A stretch of DNA of 33,926 nt, from positions 1 through 33,926 of the forward strand of contig JAQWOH010000063.1 of assembly GCA_029245955.1 (NCBI GenBank), written 5' to 3'. This stretch comes from Fuerstiella sp. GTDB lineage: Bacteria; Planctomycetota; Planctomycetia; Planctomycetales; Planctomycetaceae. The translations under genes and the position numbers were made by a program. A model generated the notes under the pieces. The model was given only the letters and a program-made list of their open reading frames with translations. It had not been told where the DNA came from and ran no database searches. Of this stretch, positions 25,307-32,734 are shown piece by piece (the first letter of the stretch is position 1; each line of letters begins with the position of its first letter).

Positions 25307-25790
25307 TTGTTAAGCCTTTGGGGGTGTACTCACAACTTGAAATCGATCGCACGGAAAGACGCGTCTGACCGGTGTTCCTGCTGTTCTGAAATCCGTGATG
25401 TTTGCTCGGTCCCCAATGCGGCGATCGCACAGAGTGACTGCTGTCGGCGTTCCGGGGACATTTCCCAACGGCAGCGAGTAACTTTGCAGGCGGGCCGCAG
25501 CGGCAGAGCGCGCAAAATCTCGAGAAGGTTAACAGCAAATCCGGGGCGTTCAAGAAGATTGGCCTCCTTGCACGGGAATTGCAGCGGCAAGGCCATCGTT
25601 TCTTCTATCATAGAGCATTTTTCTCTACAGTGACGCACAGTTATGGGTTCATCAAACCGGAAAAGATCCGCCATTCTACTGCTGAAACAGGTACATTTGA
25701 TTCGGTTTACACATTCCTGAACGAGACCGGGATTCTTCCGCTGGCAGGGGCCCGCGGAAACAGCGTCGATAAACGCACGAAAGAAGCACG
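25307..25790. other. 484-nt divergent intergenic region
   Basis: Should contain the promoters of carB (minus) and the nucleoside-hydrolase-like gene (plus). A minus-strand open frame (25674 to 25330, 114 codons) ends 23 nt before carB; it has no signal, domain or good ribosome binding site and is Cys/Arg-rich, so I do not call it a gene. TATCAT/TATGAT sequences around 25606-25612 are possible -10 elements in either direction but lack a well-placed -35. Confidence 0.35.
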
Positions 25791-26750
25791 TTGCCTCAGA
25801 AAATCATCATTGACGCGGATCCAGGCATTGGTGACGCCCTGGCGGTCCTGACCGCTCTGGTGGACCCGTCGCTGGAGGTGATCGGACTTACGGCGACTGC
25901 AGGGTCGGTCTCCGGGCGGCAGGCCACACGAAACCTGAAGTTTCTGACTGACCTGATCGACCCTGTCAAAGATCCCAGAATCGGACAGTCTGAACTGCCG
26001 GTGGTGGCGCCGCGTCTTTCGTCTCAGGCCGTTCCCACACGACACAGTTTTTTCGGCAGTCACGGGCTGGGTGATGTCACGGTTGACATACCGGATCTTC
26101 ACAATCGACGCGAATCAGCAAAATTGATTGTGGACCTTGTCCGCGAATTTCCGCAAGAGGTGAAGCTGTTGACACTCGGGCCACTCACCAACCTTGCGGC
26201 TGCCTGCGATCTGGATCCGGAGTTGCCTGAATTACTGGATGCGATCGTGTCACTTGGCGGCGTCAATAATGCCTGTGGCGACGTCACTCCTGTTGCAGAG
26301 TTCAATATCTGGTGTGATCCGGAATCGGCTGCGGCCATTCTTCGTTTGCCTTCGTTGAAGACCTTGATTCCATTGGACATCAGTGGAACGCCGGTGCTGA
26401 CGTTCGAAGATGTCGACATGCTGTCTCAGCTTACTCAATCCACGACGAATGGCGGGGTATTGTCATCGATGCTGCAATACGCTATTCGGGCAAATCGTCA
26501 GGAACTGGGATTTGAAGGCATCCCGCTGCACGGCATTGCGGCGCTGGCGGTGGCCGCAAAAGCAGAGTCGTTTTCTGTAGATGCGCTGCGAGGCGAAGTG
26601 GAGACGAGTGGACAGCTGACTCGCGGGATGACGGTTATCGACCGGCGACAGGTCGTGACCGGGCAGTCGAATCTGGATTTGGTCTCATCGATCGACGCCC
26701 CCGGTGTGGTTGATTATTTTTCCCGCAGCTTTCGTCGGGCCGCTCGATAA
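25791..26750 (+). CDS. Nucleoside-hydrolase-fold protein with altered active site
   Basis: Member of the inosine-uridine-preferring nucleoside hydrolase superfamily, enzymes that cleave the N-glycosidic bond of ribonucleosides using a Ca2+ site. The N-terminal motif reads DADPGIGDALAV instead of the canonical DxDPGxDDA, so Asp14 is Gly while Asp10 and Asp15 remain. The Asn of AEFNIWCDPESAA (Asn172) is kept. The C-terminal His-Asp pair reads HGIAALAV (His247-Gly248), so the ligand Asp is lost. Two ribose/Ca2+-contacting acids are therefore missing and the substrate may differ, or the protein may be inactive as a hydrolase. The start is TTG, with AAAGAAG upstream. hemD follows after 3 nt, so the two are co-transcribed. 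Confidence 0.85.
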   Translation: MPQKIIIDADPGIGDALAVLTALVDPSLEVIGLTATAGSVSGRQATRNLKFLTDLIDPVKDPRIGQSELPVVAPRLSSQAVPTRHSFFGSHGLGDVTVDIPDLHNRRESAKLIVDLVREFPQEVKLLTLGPLTNLAAACDLDPELPELLDAIVSLGGVNNACGDVTPVAEFNIWCDPESAAAILRLPSLKTLIPLDISGTPVLTFEDVDMLSQLTQSTTNGGVLSSMLQYAIRANRQELGFEGIPLHGIAALAVAAKAESFSVDALRGEVETSGQLTRGMTVIDRRQVVTGQSNLDLVSSIDAPGVVDYFSRSFRRAAR

Positions 26751-26753
26751 CGC

Positions 26754-27569
26754 ATGAACGCACGGCCCGTCATCTGCAGTTTTGAGAGCCGAAGAGCCGC
26801 GGAAATGCGAGCGCTGATTGAACGCCTGGGGGGCTGTGCGATGATGGCACCTTCCATGCAGGAGGTGCCGGTTGAAGAAAACTTAGCTGCCATTGAGGCG
26901 ATTAATAAGGTGATTTCAGGGACTGTGTCGTACCTGGTGCTGCTGACCGGAGTCGGTACCGAAGCGCTGCTCAAAGTGGCGGCAGCTCAGGATTTGGAAA
27001 AAAGTCTCTTGCAGGCAATGGGACAATTGCCGTTGCTGGTTCGCGGCCCCAAGCCGGCGTCTGTACTGAGTCGTTATGGCTTGAAGTATGCGGTTAAGGC
27101 CGCAGAACCAAATACATGGAGGGAATTGCTGTCTGCTGTTGATGAGGCGGAGATTAACCTGAGTGATCAGATTATTGCTGTTCAGGAATATGGCACACCA
27201 AATCCTGAACTATGTGATGGTTTGACGTCGCGTGGCGCCCGTGTGCTACCGATGCCCGTATACCGCTGGGCGCTGCCGGACGATGTCGAGCCACTGCGTT
27301 ACGCCGTGCGGCAAACGATCGATGGCGGGATCGACGTGTTGCTGTTCACAAGCGCTCAACAGGTTCGTCATGTCCTGCAGATCGCCGACCGGATGAATCA
27401 GCGCGACGACTGGTTGAGCTCTGCCAGCACGAAAGTTGTGGGTTCCATCGGGCCGACGTGCAGTCAGACGTTGCATGCGGAAGGGATTGCGATTAGTTTC
27501 GAAGCCAGTCCCCCGAAAATGGGACCGCTGGTCAGAGCCGCCGTGCAGTACTGCTCAGACGCGTCATAG
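26754..27569 (+). CDS. hemD: Uroporphyrinogen-III synthase
   Basis: Cyclises hydroxymethylbilane to uroporphyrinogen III in haem and sirohaem synthesis. The sequence follows the family pattern over its full 271 aa: the N-terminal half has an SFESRRAAEM segment and SYLVLLTGVGTEAL (the LTSxxGV-type motif), and the second half has VYRWALPDD, DVLLFTSAQQVRHVL (FTSxxxV) and GSIGPTCSQTLHAEGI (IGPxTxxxL). HemD is poorly conserved in general, but this set of motifs in order is convincing. It begins 3 nt after the nucleoside-hydrolase-like stop and is followed by a strong terminator. hemC is not nearby. Confidence 0.9.
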   Translation: MNARPVICSFESRRAAEMRALIERLGGCAMMAPSMQEVPVEENLAAIEAINKVISGTVSYLVLLTGVGTEALLKVAAAQDLEKSLLQAMGQLPLLVRGPKPASVLSRYGLKYAVKAAEPNTWRELLSAVDEAEINLSDQIIAVQEYGTPNPELCDGLTSRGARVLPMPVYRWALPDDVEPLRYAVRQTIDGGIDVLLFTSAQQVRHVLQIADRMNQRDDWLSSASTKVVGSIGPTCSQTLHAEGIAISFEASPPKMGPLVRAAVQYCSDAS

Positions 27570-28146
27570 TGGAAATACGTGGCGACGTAGTGGATTTCGG
27601 CATAAACAAGAAAAACGGCCGCGGAGAATTCTTTCTCGCGGCCGTTTGTAATTCAGACACTTCGGGTACTGCGACGGTGGAGACGCAGCGAGTCAGGCGA
27701 GAACCGAGTCACGCTGAGCGTGCACTCATGAATGGTCCGGGCCTACGCAAATAATTTGAGACCTCCGTCGGGGTAATCCGAAATGTCTGATGTGCGGTTG
27801 GAAGAGGGATTGCGGCTCTTTAATCCTTTTGTTTGCCAAGTAGGATGATCGGCAGTCCGATCTGTGAGCTGTACGTTTTTGTCGTTGTGTGTCGGCGATT
27901 CAGGCCCGTGTGCCCGAACGTGAGCGTTCCTTGTTGTTATTCTCCCAAAACCCGAGTCGCGAGTCAGGGAAAATACCCAATGCCGTGTCGTGCCGCTGAT
28001 GTTTCGGATTACGACGATCAGGGCAAAAGCCGAGTGTGCCGGATCGGACAGCGGAATTCTGCCTTATATCCCCATGCAGTGCAGCAGAGTATTTGTGTGC
28101 CTGACGGGTCTTCTGACACCATTCTGTGGCAAAGTTCGACAGCTCT
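27570..28146. other. 577-nt gap between convergent genes
   Basis: Contains the hemD terminator (27613-27647). A smaller hairpin, GAACG-TGAG-CGTTC (about 27915-27928), is followed by the T-rich CTTGTTGTTATT. Open frames in this gap lack a recognisable start, domain or codon pattern, so no gene is called. Confidence 0.4.
27613..27647 (+). terminator. Strong rho-independent terminator after hemD
   Basis: AAACGGCCGCG (27613-27623) pairs perfectly over 11 bp with CGCGGCCGTTT (27637-27647) around a 13-nt loop, 44 nt after the hemD stop. An A-run precedes the stem and Ts end it, so it could also work on the other strand. Confidence 0.8.
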
Positions 28147-29337
28147 TTAACTTTTGGGCTGGTCGTCGAACATCGTGACGACAGAAGCCCCGGCTCGAAG
28201 ATCCTGCATCGTCTTCTGGCGGGCCGCCCTGGATTTTTCCGCTCGAATGCGTTGCTCAATTTCCTTCTGCACCTCCTGAAACGGAGTTGTCCGTGCGGGC
28301 TGATGGTCGACAACACGGTAGACTTCAAAGCGGTCATCGCGGACATGGACTTTTGTCATGCCACCCGATGGCAGGCTGAACAGTTGTTGTTCAAGTGCAT
28401 TATCGGCGAGACTACCGCGGGTCAGCCATCCCATATCGCCGCGTTTTTCGGCGCTCAGTGCGTCCGAATATTTGATTGCCAGTTCTGCAAAACCGACATC
28501 CTCCTGCAACTGCTTGACGACTTCCGTCATCCGGTCTTCAGCACCTTCACGGCCACCATTGCCGGCAAACAGAACAACCAGTTCCTGCCAGCGAATTCGT
28601 TCTTTCGTTGTGAAATCGTCGTTGTGACCGTCGTAATATGCCAGCATTTCCACACGACTGATTGTGTCCGGGCTTTCTGCAAGTGTGGACAGATATCCGT
28701 TTACCATCTGTATACGGAAGAAGCTTTCCCGCAGCAGATCGACTGAAAGGCCTTCAGCCGACAGAACCTGATTGAGTTCTTCGTCGGTGGTTAGCTTGCG
28801 GTCTTTTTTGATGTTTGCGATGACTTCGCCGAAGGGTTTTTCCAGAGATTCTTCAATCACCTGCTGGCGATCCTCCGGAATCTTCTGCTTTAAAGCCTGA
28901 ACAACAATTTCCTGTTCGATGTAGTTATCAAGGCGTCCCTTTATCTGTTTCTGCAGAATCTGCTGCCGCTGTTCATCGGAAAGGCTTTCCTCCGCTTCGA
29001 TCGCCAGTCGCAGACTGCCGATCAAATCGTCCACAAAAATTGGACGACCATTGACCTCAGCAACAACCGTATTGCCAACGATCTTTGATTCCGACGAACC
29101 CGCAAAGCTGACAGTTTGAATCCGGGACTCGTCTTCCGTGTCATCCGATAAAGCGACCGTTGACTTGTTGGTCAGCGACCTGCGGGGAGGTGCTTCCGCG
29201 AACACAGGATTGTCGTCAATCAGGCTTTTGCCCTGGCACCCGGACAGCAACACCACAATTGCAAGCAGCCATGGCGCATATCGTCGCTGCGCGGGAAAGA
29301 GTTGTGAGGATGAAGTGCGAGCCACAATTGCTTCCAT
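28147..29337 (-). CDS. Lipoprotein peptidyl-prolyl isomerase (PPIC/parvulin type)
   Basis: Exported folding factor of the SurA/PrsA type. The N-terminus has a basic segment, a hydrophobic helix and the lipobox LSGC (Cys34), so it should be a membrane-anchored lipoprotein. Residues about 85-215 form a SurA-N-like chaperone region (VAEVNGRPIFVDDLI opens it; helices with DEQRQQILQKQIKGRLDNYIEQEIV). Residues about 240-350 form a parvulin domain with IRWQELVVLF, FAELAIKYSDALSAEKRGDMGW and FSLPSGGMTKVHVRDDRFEVYRV in the expected order. The catalytic residues of the rotamase domain were not verified. A promoter candidate sits at 29372-29401. The cupin gene lies upstream on the same strand. Confidence 0.85.
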   Translation of the reverse strand: MEAIVARTSSSQLFPAQRRYAPWLLAIVVLLSGCQGKSLIDDNPVFAEAPPRRSLTNKSTVALSDDTEDESRIQTVSFAGSSESKIVGNTVVAEVNGRPIFVDDLIGSLRLAIEAEESLSDEQRQQILQKQIKGRLDNYIEQEIVVQALKQKIPEDRQQVIEESLEKPFGEVIANIKKDRKLTTDEELNQVLSAEGLSVDLLRESFFRIQMVNGYLSTLAESPDTISRVEMLAYYDGHNDDFTTKERIRWQELVVLFAGNGGREGAEDRMTEVVKQLQEDVGFAELAIKYSDALSAEKRGDMGWLTRGSLADNALEQQLFSLPSGGMTKVHVRDDRFEVYRVVDHQPARTTPFQEVQKEIEQRIRAEKSRAARQKTMQDLRAGASVVTMFDDQPKS

Positions 29338-29371
29338 GCAACGGGGGCGAAGAATGGGTGGAGAGGCGCGG

Positions 29372-29401
29372 ACTATATCCGTGTTCGGTCTTCACGGACA
29401 A
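29372..29401 (-). promoter_or_regulatory. Candidate promoter of the PPIase gene
   Basis: On the minus strand TTGTCC (29401-29396) and TATAGT (29377-29372) are 18 nt apart; matches are 4/6 and 5/6. The predicted start of transcription is about 30 nt before the ATG at 29337. It overlaps the CGGTCT/AGACCG inverted repeat (about 29386-29405). Confidence 0.45.
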
Positions 29402-29429
29402 GACCGGATTTACCCTTTGTCGTTGCTGT

Positions 29430-29450
29430 TTGCTGCATTTTATGCGGCAA
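29430..29450 (-). terminator. Hairpin after the cupin gene
   Basis: TTGCTGCAT (29430-29438) and ATGCGGCAA (29442-29450) pair over 9 positions (one G-T) around a TTT loop. It lies 66 nt past the cupin stop on the minus strand and before the PPIase promoter, so it may end the cupin transcript. No U-tract follows. Confidence 0.3.
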
Positions 29451-29515
29451 AAACTGCCGAACACCAAGTACTGCCAGACGTCCAGAGACCGCATGTGTGT
29501 GCAGGCTCTGGATTC

Positions 29516-29875
29516 TTAATCAAACCACTCATCAGTCGGGTCAAATTTCGGCAGTACGACAATCAGCACTTTCATTCGCCCCAGGGCTCGGTGGCGGACA
29601 CCGGGCGGAATTACGACGCTGATTCCTGTATGGACGGCAATGATCTCGTCGTTCAGTTCCATTTTTGCGTCGGGACCGCACTCCAGAAAATAGTATGTCT
29701 CCGTCAGTGTCTTGTGGTAGTGCTTCCTGGCATTTTCGCTGATCTCAGTGACGTGAACCGTTCCCGGAAATTCGTCGACATCCATGAACGCTCGCCGTGC
29801 CGTCCCGCAGGGGCAAGGAACGCCTTCGATGTCTGCAAAGTCCGCAATATGAAAGCGTCTGGTCGAAATTGTCAT
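29516..29875 (-). CDS. Cupin-domain protein
   Basis: A single-domain 119-aa cupin. The metal-binding first cupin motif is HYHKTLTETYYFLECG (His and Glu ligands, about residues 52-67) and the second is IPPGVRHRALG with its His (about 89-99). These two motifs define a small beta-barrel that binds Fe, Mn or Zn. Cupins of this size include isomerases, dioxygenases and simple sugar- or metal-binding proteins, so no function can be named. An early CPCG motif (Cys21, Cys23) is unusual and might bind a metal. The start is ATG at 29875, divergent from the sulfatase gene over 269 nt. Confidence 0.8.
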   Translation of the reverse strand: MTISTRRFHIADFADIEGVPCPCGTARRAFMDVDEFPGTVHVTEISENARKHYHKTLTETYYFLECGPDAKMELNDEIIAVHTGISVVIPPGVRHRALGRMKVLIVVLPKFDPTDEWFD

Positions 29876-30132
29876 GGTGCGCGGGTCCGACTTGTGTCAG
29901 CAGGTTTGCGGGAAGGTGAAGACAGATACCAGATACGCGGCCAGTTCAGCAGGGCGGCCTGACGGTAGAAACGGGATTTCATGAGAACGATGGTTAAAGC
30001 CGTTGAGATTAGCTGTGGGCATTTCAACACTATACGCATCATAGAGTGTAACAAGGTCAGAATCTCGTGCTCACACACGGCAGTGACCTGATAATCCTGC
30101 TATTGTTGTGGCTATATGGCAACGGACTTCGC

Positions 30133-30137
30133 AAGGA
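30133..30137 (+). promoter_or_regulatory. Ribosome binding site of the sulfatase gene
   Basis: AAGGA lies seven bases before the ATG at 30145. It decides the start against a longer in-frame start at 30067, which has no signal-peptide logic. The resulting N-terminus is a normal signal peptide. Confidence 0.7.
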
Positions 30138-30144
30138 AATATCA

Positions 30145-31632
30145 ATGAAACCCATGCTGAACCTGTTATTTGCCAGCGCCTGTCTGGGGATGACGACCGC
30201 CAGTTGCGCGGCCTCTCAGCCGAACATCATTCTTATCTTTATCGACGATATGGGATGGAAAGATGTTGGATGCTACGGCAACGACTTTATTGACACGCCA
30301 CGCATTGACCAACTTGCGGCTGAAGGGCTGCGTTTTACCGATTTTTATGCTGCCGGTGCGGTATGTTCTCCCACTCGATGTGCTGTGCAATCAGGTCAGA
30401 ACCAGGCACGCATCGGCATCACGGCACATATTCCGGGGCATTGGCGACCGTTCGAACGTGTAATTACTCCGCTGACCACGATGGCGCTGCCGCTGGAAAC
30501 CATTACGGTGGCCGAGGCAATGCAGGAATCCGGGTATACCACAGGGTACGTGGGCAAATGGCATCTTGCCAGTGGTCCGCAGTTTCAGCCCGACAAACAG
30601 GGTTACGAATTTTCAGCGGTTATTGGAGGTCCGCACCTGCCAGGCAGGTATCGCGTTCAGGGCAATCCGGGTCTGAAGCCGAAGCCACGGCAGTACCGAA
30701 CCGATTTTGAAGCCGATCTGTGCGTGGATTTCATTGGTCGCAGCAGCCAGCAGCAGAAGCCGTTTTTCCTGATGCTTTCACCGTTCGCCGTGCACATTCC
30801 ACTTGGTGCAATGTCCGAAAAAGTGCAGAAGTACACGAAGAAGGCTACCGACCTGAAGCGAGATCTGCCGCATCCTGTGTACGCCGCAATGGTGGAACAC
30901 TGTGACGACATGGTCGGCAGAATTGTCGATGCCATTCAGGCGGAAGGGCTGACGGATAATACGATGATCGTTTTTACGTCCGATAACGGTGGTCTGTATC
31001 GGCGTTACGACTATCGTGAACATGCTGACGACAACGTCAGTAGCCTGGCACCGTTGAAGGGTGAAAAAGGGGCGCTGCACGAAGGTGGCGTGAGAGTTCC
31101 GCTGATCGTGAAATATCCGCCGCTTACAAGGCCTGGTACGGTCTGTTCTGAACCAACGATCAGCTACGATTTCTATCCGACCTTTGTCGATCTGGCAGGC
31201 GGCTCATTGCCAGCTCATCAGACGATCGACGGCCACAGTCTGAAGCCGTTGCTGGTGGAGCCGCACACCAAACTGGATCGCACGGCACTGCATTGGCACT
31301 ATCCCCATTATCACCACGATCGGCCGGCCAGCAGTATTCGTGAGCGGGACTGGAAATTGATTGAATACCTCGACGGCACTGGTGACATTGAACTTTATCA
31401 TTTGGCCAGTGACATCGGCGAAACGACCAACCTGTCACAGGAAAAGTCGGGTAAGGCCGTTGACCTCAAACGCAAACTGCAGAGCTGGCGGCAGCAGGTT
31501 ACTGCTCGCATGCCGTATCCCAATCCACACTACGATTCAGAACGAGCTGGCGAGTGGTGGAGCATGCGAACCGGTCGACCTGTTGCCAGTGACAGTCGCA
31601 AGCGTTTTCCGCCAACAGAGAAGGACCAGTGA
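30145..31632 (+). CDS. Secreted sulfatase (arylsulfatase A-like)
   Basis: Formylglycine-dependent sulfatase, 495 aa, exported by a signal peptide (residues 1 to about 23). Asp34-Asp35 in IFIDDMGWKDVGCYG are Ca2+ ligands; Cys74 in CSPTR (74-78) would be converted to formylglycine, followed by the GQNQARIGI stretch of the family signature. GYVGKWHLA is the second signature, and FTSDNGG (about residue 280) provides further metal ligands. The substrate, probably a sulfated polysaccharide or ester, cannot be read from sequence. No maturase gene is in the window. Sulfatases of this kind are numerous in planctomycetes. The DinB remnant follows after about 70 nt. Confidence 0.93.
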   Translation: MKPMLNLLFASACLGMTTASCAASQPNIILIFIDDMGWKDVGCYGNDFIDTPRIDQLAAEGLRFTDFYAAGAVCSPTRCAVQSGQNQARIGITAHIPGHWRPFERVITPLTTMALPLETITVAEAMQESGYTTGYVGKWHLASGPQFQPDKQGYEFSAVIGGPHLPGRYRVQGNPGLKPKPRQYRTDFEADLCVDFIGRSSQQQKPFFLMLSPFAVHIPLGAMSEKVQKYTKKATDLKRDLPHPVYAAMVEHCDDMVGRIVDAIQAEGLTDNTMIVFTSDNGGLYRRYDYREHADDNVSSLAPLKGEKGALHEGGVRVPLIVKYPPLTRPGTVCSEPTISYDFYPTFVDLAGGSLPAHQTIDGHSLKPLLVEPHTKLDRTALHWHYPHYHHDRPASSIRERDWKLIEYLDGTGDIELYHLASDIGETTNLSQEKSGKAVDLKRKLQSWRQQVTARMPYPNPHYDSERAGEWWSMRTGRPVASDSRKRFPPTEKDQ

Positions 31633-31701
31633 GTATCTCCGAAACGACGGCATATTCGTTCCCCGTCCGGTGATTGAACTCTGATTTCAGAAAAGCAAGA
31701 T

Positions 31702-32252
31702 ATGAGTATAGCAGCCCATATTAAGACGTCGCTGAATCTTCCTTCCTTCGTTGTGCAGGCATACCTGCAGGTTCTGGAGGACGATCAACTGCTTATCCGT
31801 CCGCACGAGGGAGCAAATCACATCGCCTGGCAGCTTGGGCATCTGATCGTTTCCGAACAAAGCCTGAACAACATGGTCTGCCCCGATTCCATGCCGCCAC
31901 TGCCGGAGGCAATTCTGAGCAACATAGTAAGGAGACGGCATCAAGTGACGAACAGAGTGGCTTCTGCACGAAAGACGAATATCTCAGGCTAATTGAGGAA
32001 CAGCGAACGGCCACACTGACGCTGCTGGACAGGTTGAGCGACGAAGAGTTGGAACAGGCTGCTCCCGAAAAGATTCAGCAATTCGGCTCCGCAGTCGGTG
32101 CGGTCATCGGTGGTCAGTTGGCTCACTGGAAGATGCATGCCGGCCAGTGGGTGATTGTGCGTCGTCAGCTGGGCAAAGAGCGATCTTCTGGACAATCAGC
32201 ACACCCTGGCTCGCATACGCGTCATCGGAGTGGCGGGAGACACAAAGTCTGA
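31702..32252 (+). pseudogene. DinB-family protein, frameshifted
   Basis: A DinB/YfiT-like four-helix-bundle protein split by a one-base loss. The first frame (31702 on) gives MSIAAHIKTSLNLPSFVVQA, NHIAWQLGHLIVSEQSLNN and PPLPE, then runs into unlike sequence and stops at 31992. From about 31908 another frame continues the family: EQHSKETASSDEQSGFCTKD, EEQRTATLTLLDRLSDEELE, GGQLAHWKMHAGQWVIVRRQ. Restoring one G near 31908 (GAG-GGC) joins them. After LGKE (about 32180) the C-terminal tail is unlike normal DinB and may hold a second lesion. Putative metal-site His residues are retained on both sides. This is either a real pseudogene or a sequencing/assembly error. Confidence 0.75.
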
Positions 32253-32313
32253 ACACGAACGCCGGCCGAAGCGAGGACTTACGTTACGAGGTTGATCAGA
32301 TTATTCCTCTGCT

Positions 32314-32611
32314 GTGCTGTGCCGTGCCGACGTGGAAGTCGGTAAGGGCGGGAAGGTTCCCGAGGTTTCACGCCTCTACCGGGATGTCAAGCAGGACGTC
32401 GATATCTTGTTGACCGAGTACTGCAGGACATTCCACGGCCCTGCCACGAAGGAAATGCGGCCGAAGTTTTCGCCATCGAGTCCGGACGCGGAAACACTCG
32501 GCCAGATGCATCAACTGTCGGCCGATGCCCCGCGCTAAGGCGGGAAAGGATACGCACTATGCCCGGCGGATCGAATTGGCATCCGGATACACGAAATCGC
32601 TACTGCGGTAG
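32314..32611 (+). pseudogene. C-terminal remnant resembling a DUF4838 protein, frameshifted
   Basis: This non-genic-looking stretch encodes LYRDVKQDVDILLTEYCRTF followed by HGPATKEM (stop at 32536-32538). In the next frame it encodes AKAGKDTHYARRIELASGYT up to a TAG at 32609-32611. The first part resembles the DUF4838 pattern (a D-x-D-v-d-xxxxEF-xxxYGpAaxxM motif), and the second would suit the C-terminal helix of that family. Joining them needs a one-base correction near 32533. No N-terminal portion exists upstream, where frames are closed near 32294. The family call is from remembered pattern and is tentative; that the region is decayed coding sequence is better supported than its name. Confidence 0.45.
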
Positions 32612-32734
32612 AGCCGAAGTGCCAGGACTCAAATCGGTACGACGGATTCGATTCAGGCGTGGAGGCTGATCAAAGCGGCGTGCGCGGTTATGATCCGGGA
32701 TATTCCGTTTCTTGCATCATGGGAGACCGATGAC

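Noticed and set aside
24092..25633. 513-codon plus-strand open frame
   Set aside because: It lies antisense to carB, which is unambiguous over its whole length; the translation is rich in Arg, His and Phe with no domain.
25330..25674. 114-codon minus-strand open frame upstream of carB
   Set aside because: No ribosome binding site, domain or signal; Cys/Arg-rich. It cannot be excluded completely but is not supported.
27833..28150. 105-codon plus-strand open frame after hemD
   Set aside because: Runs into the end of the PPIase gene on the other strand; no motif and no ribosome binding site.
30067..30144. N-terminal extension of the sulfatase
   Set aside because: The AAGGA at 30133-30137 and a clean signal peptide at the ATG 30145 make the longer form unlikely.
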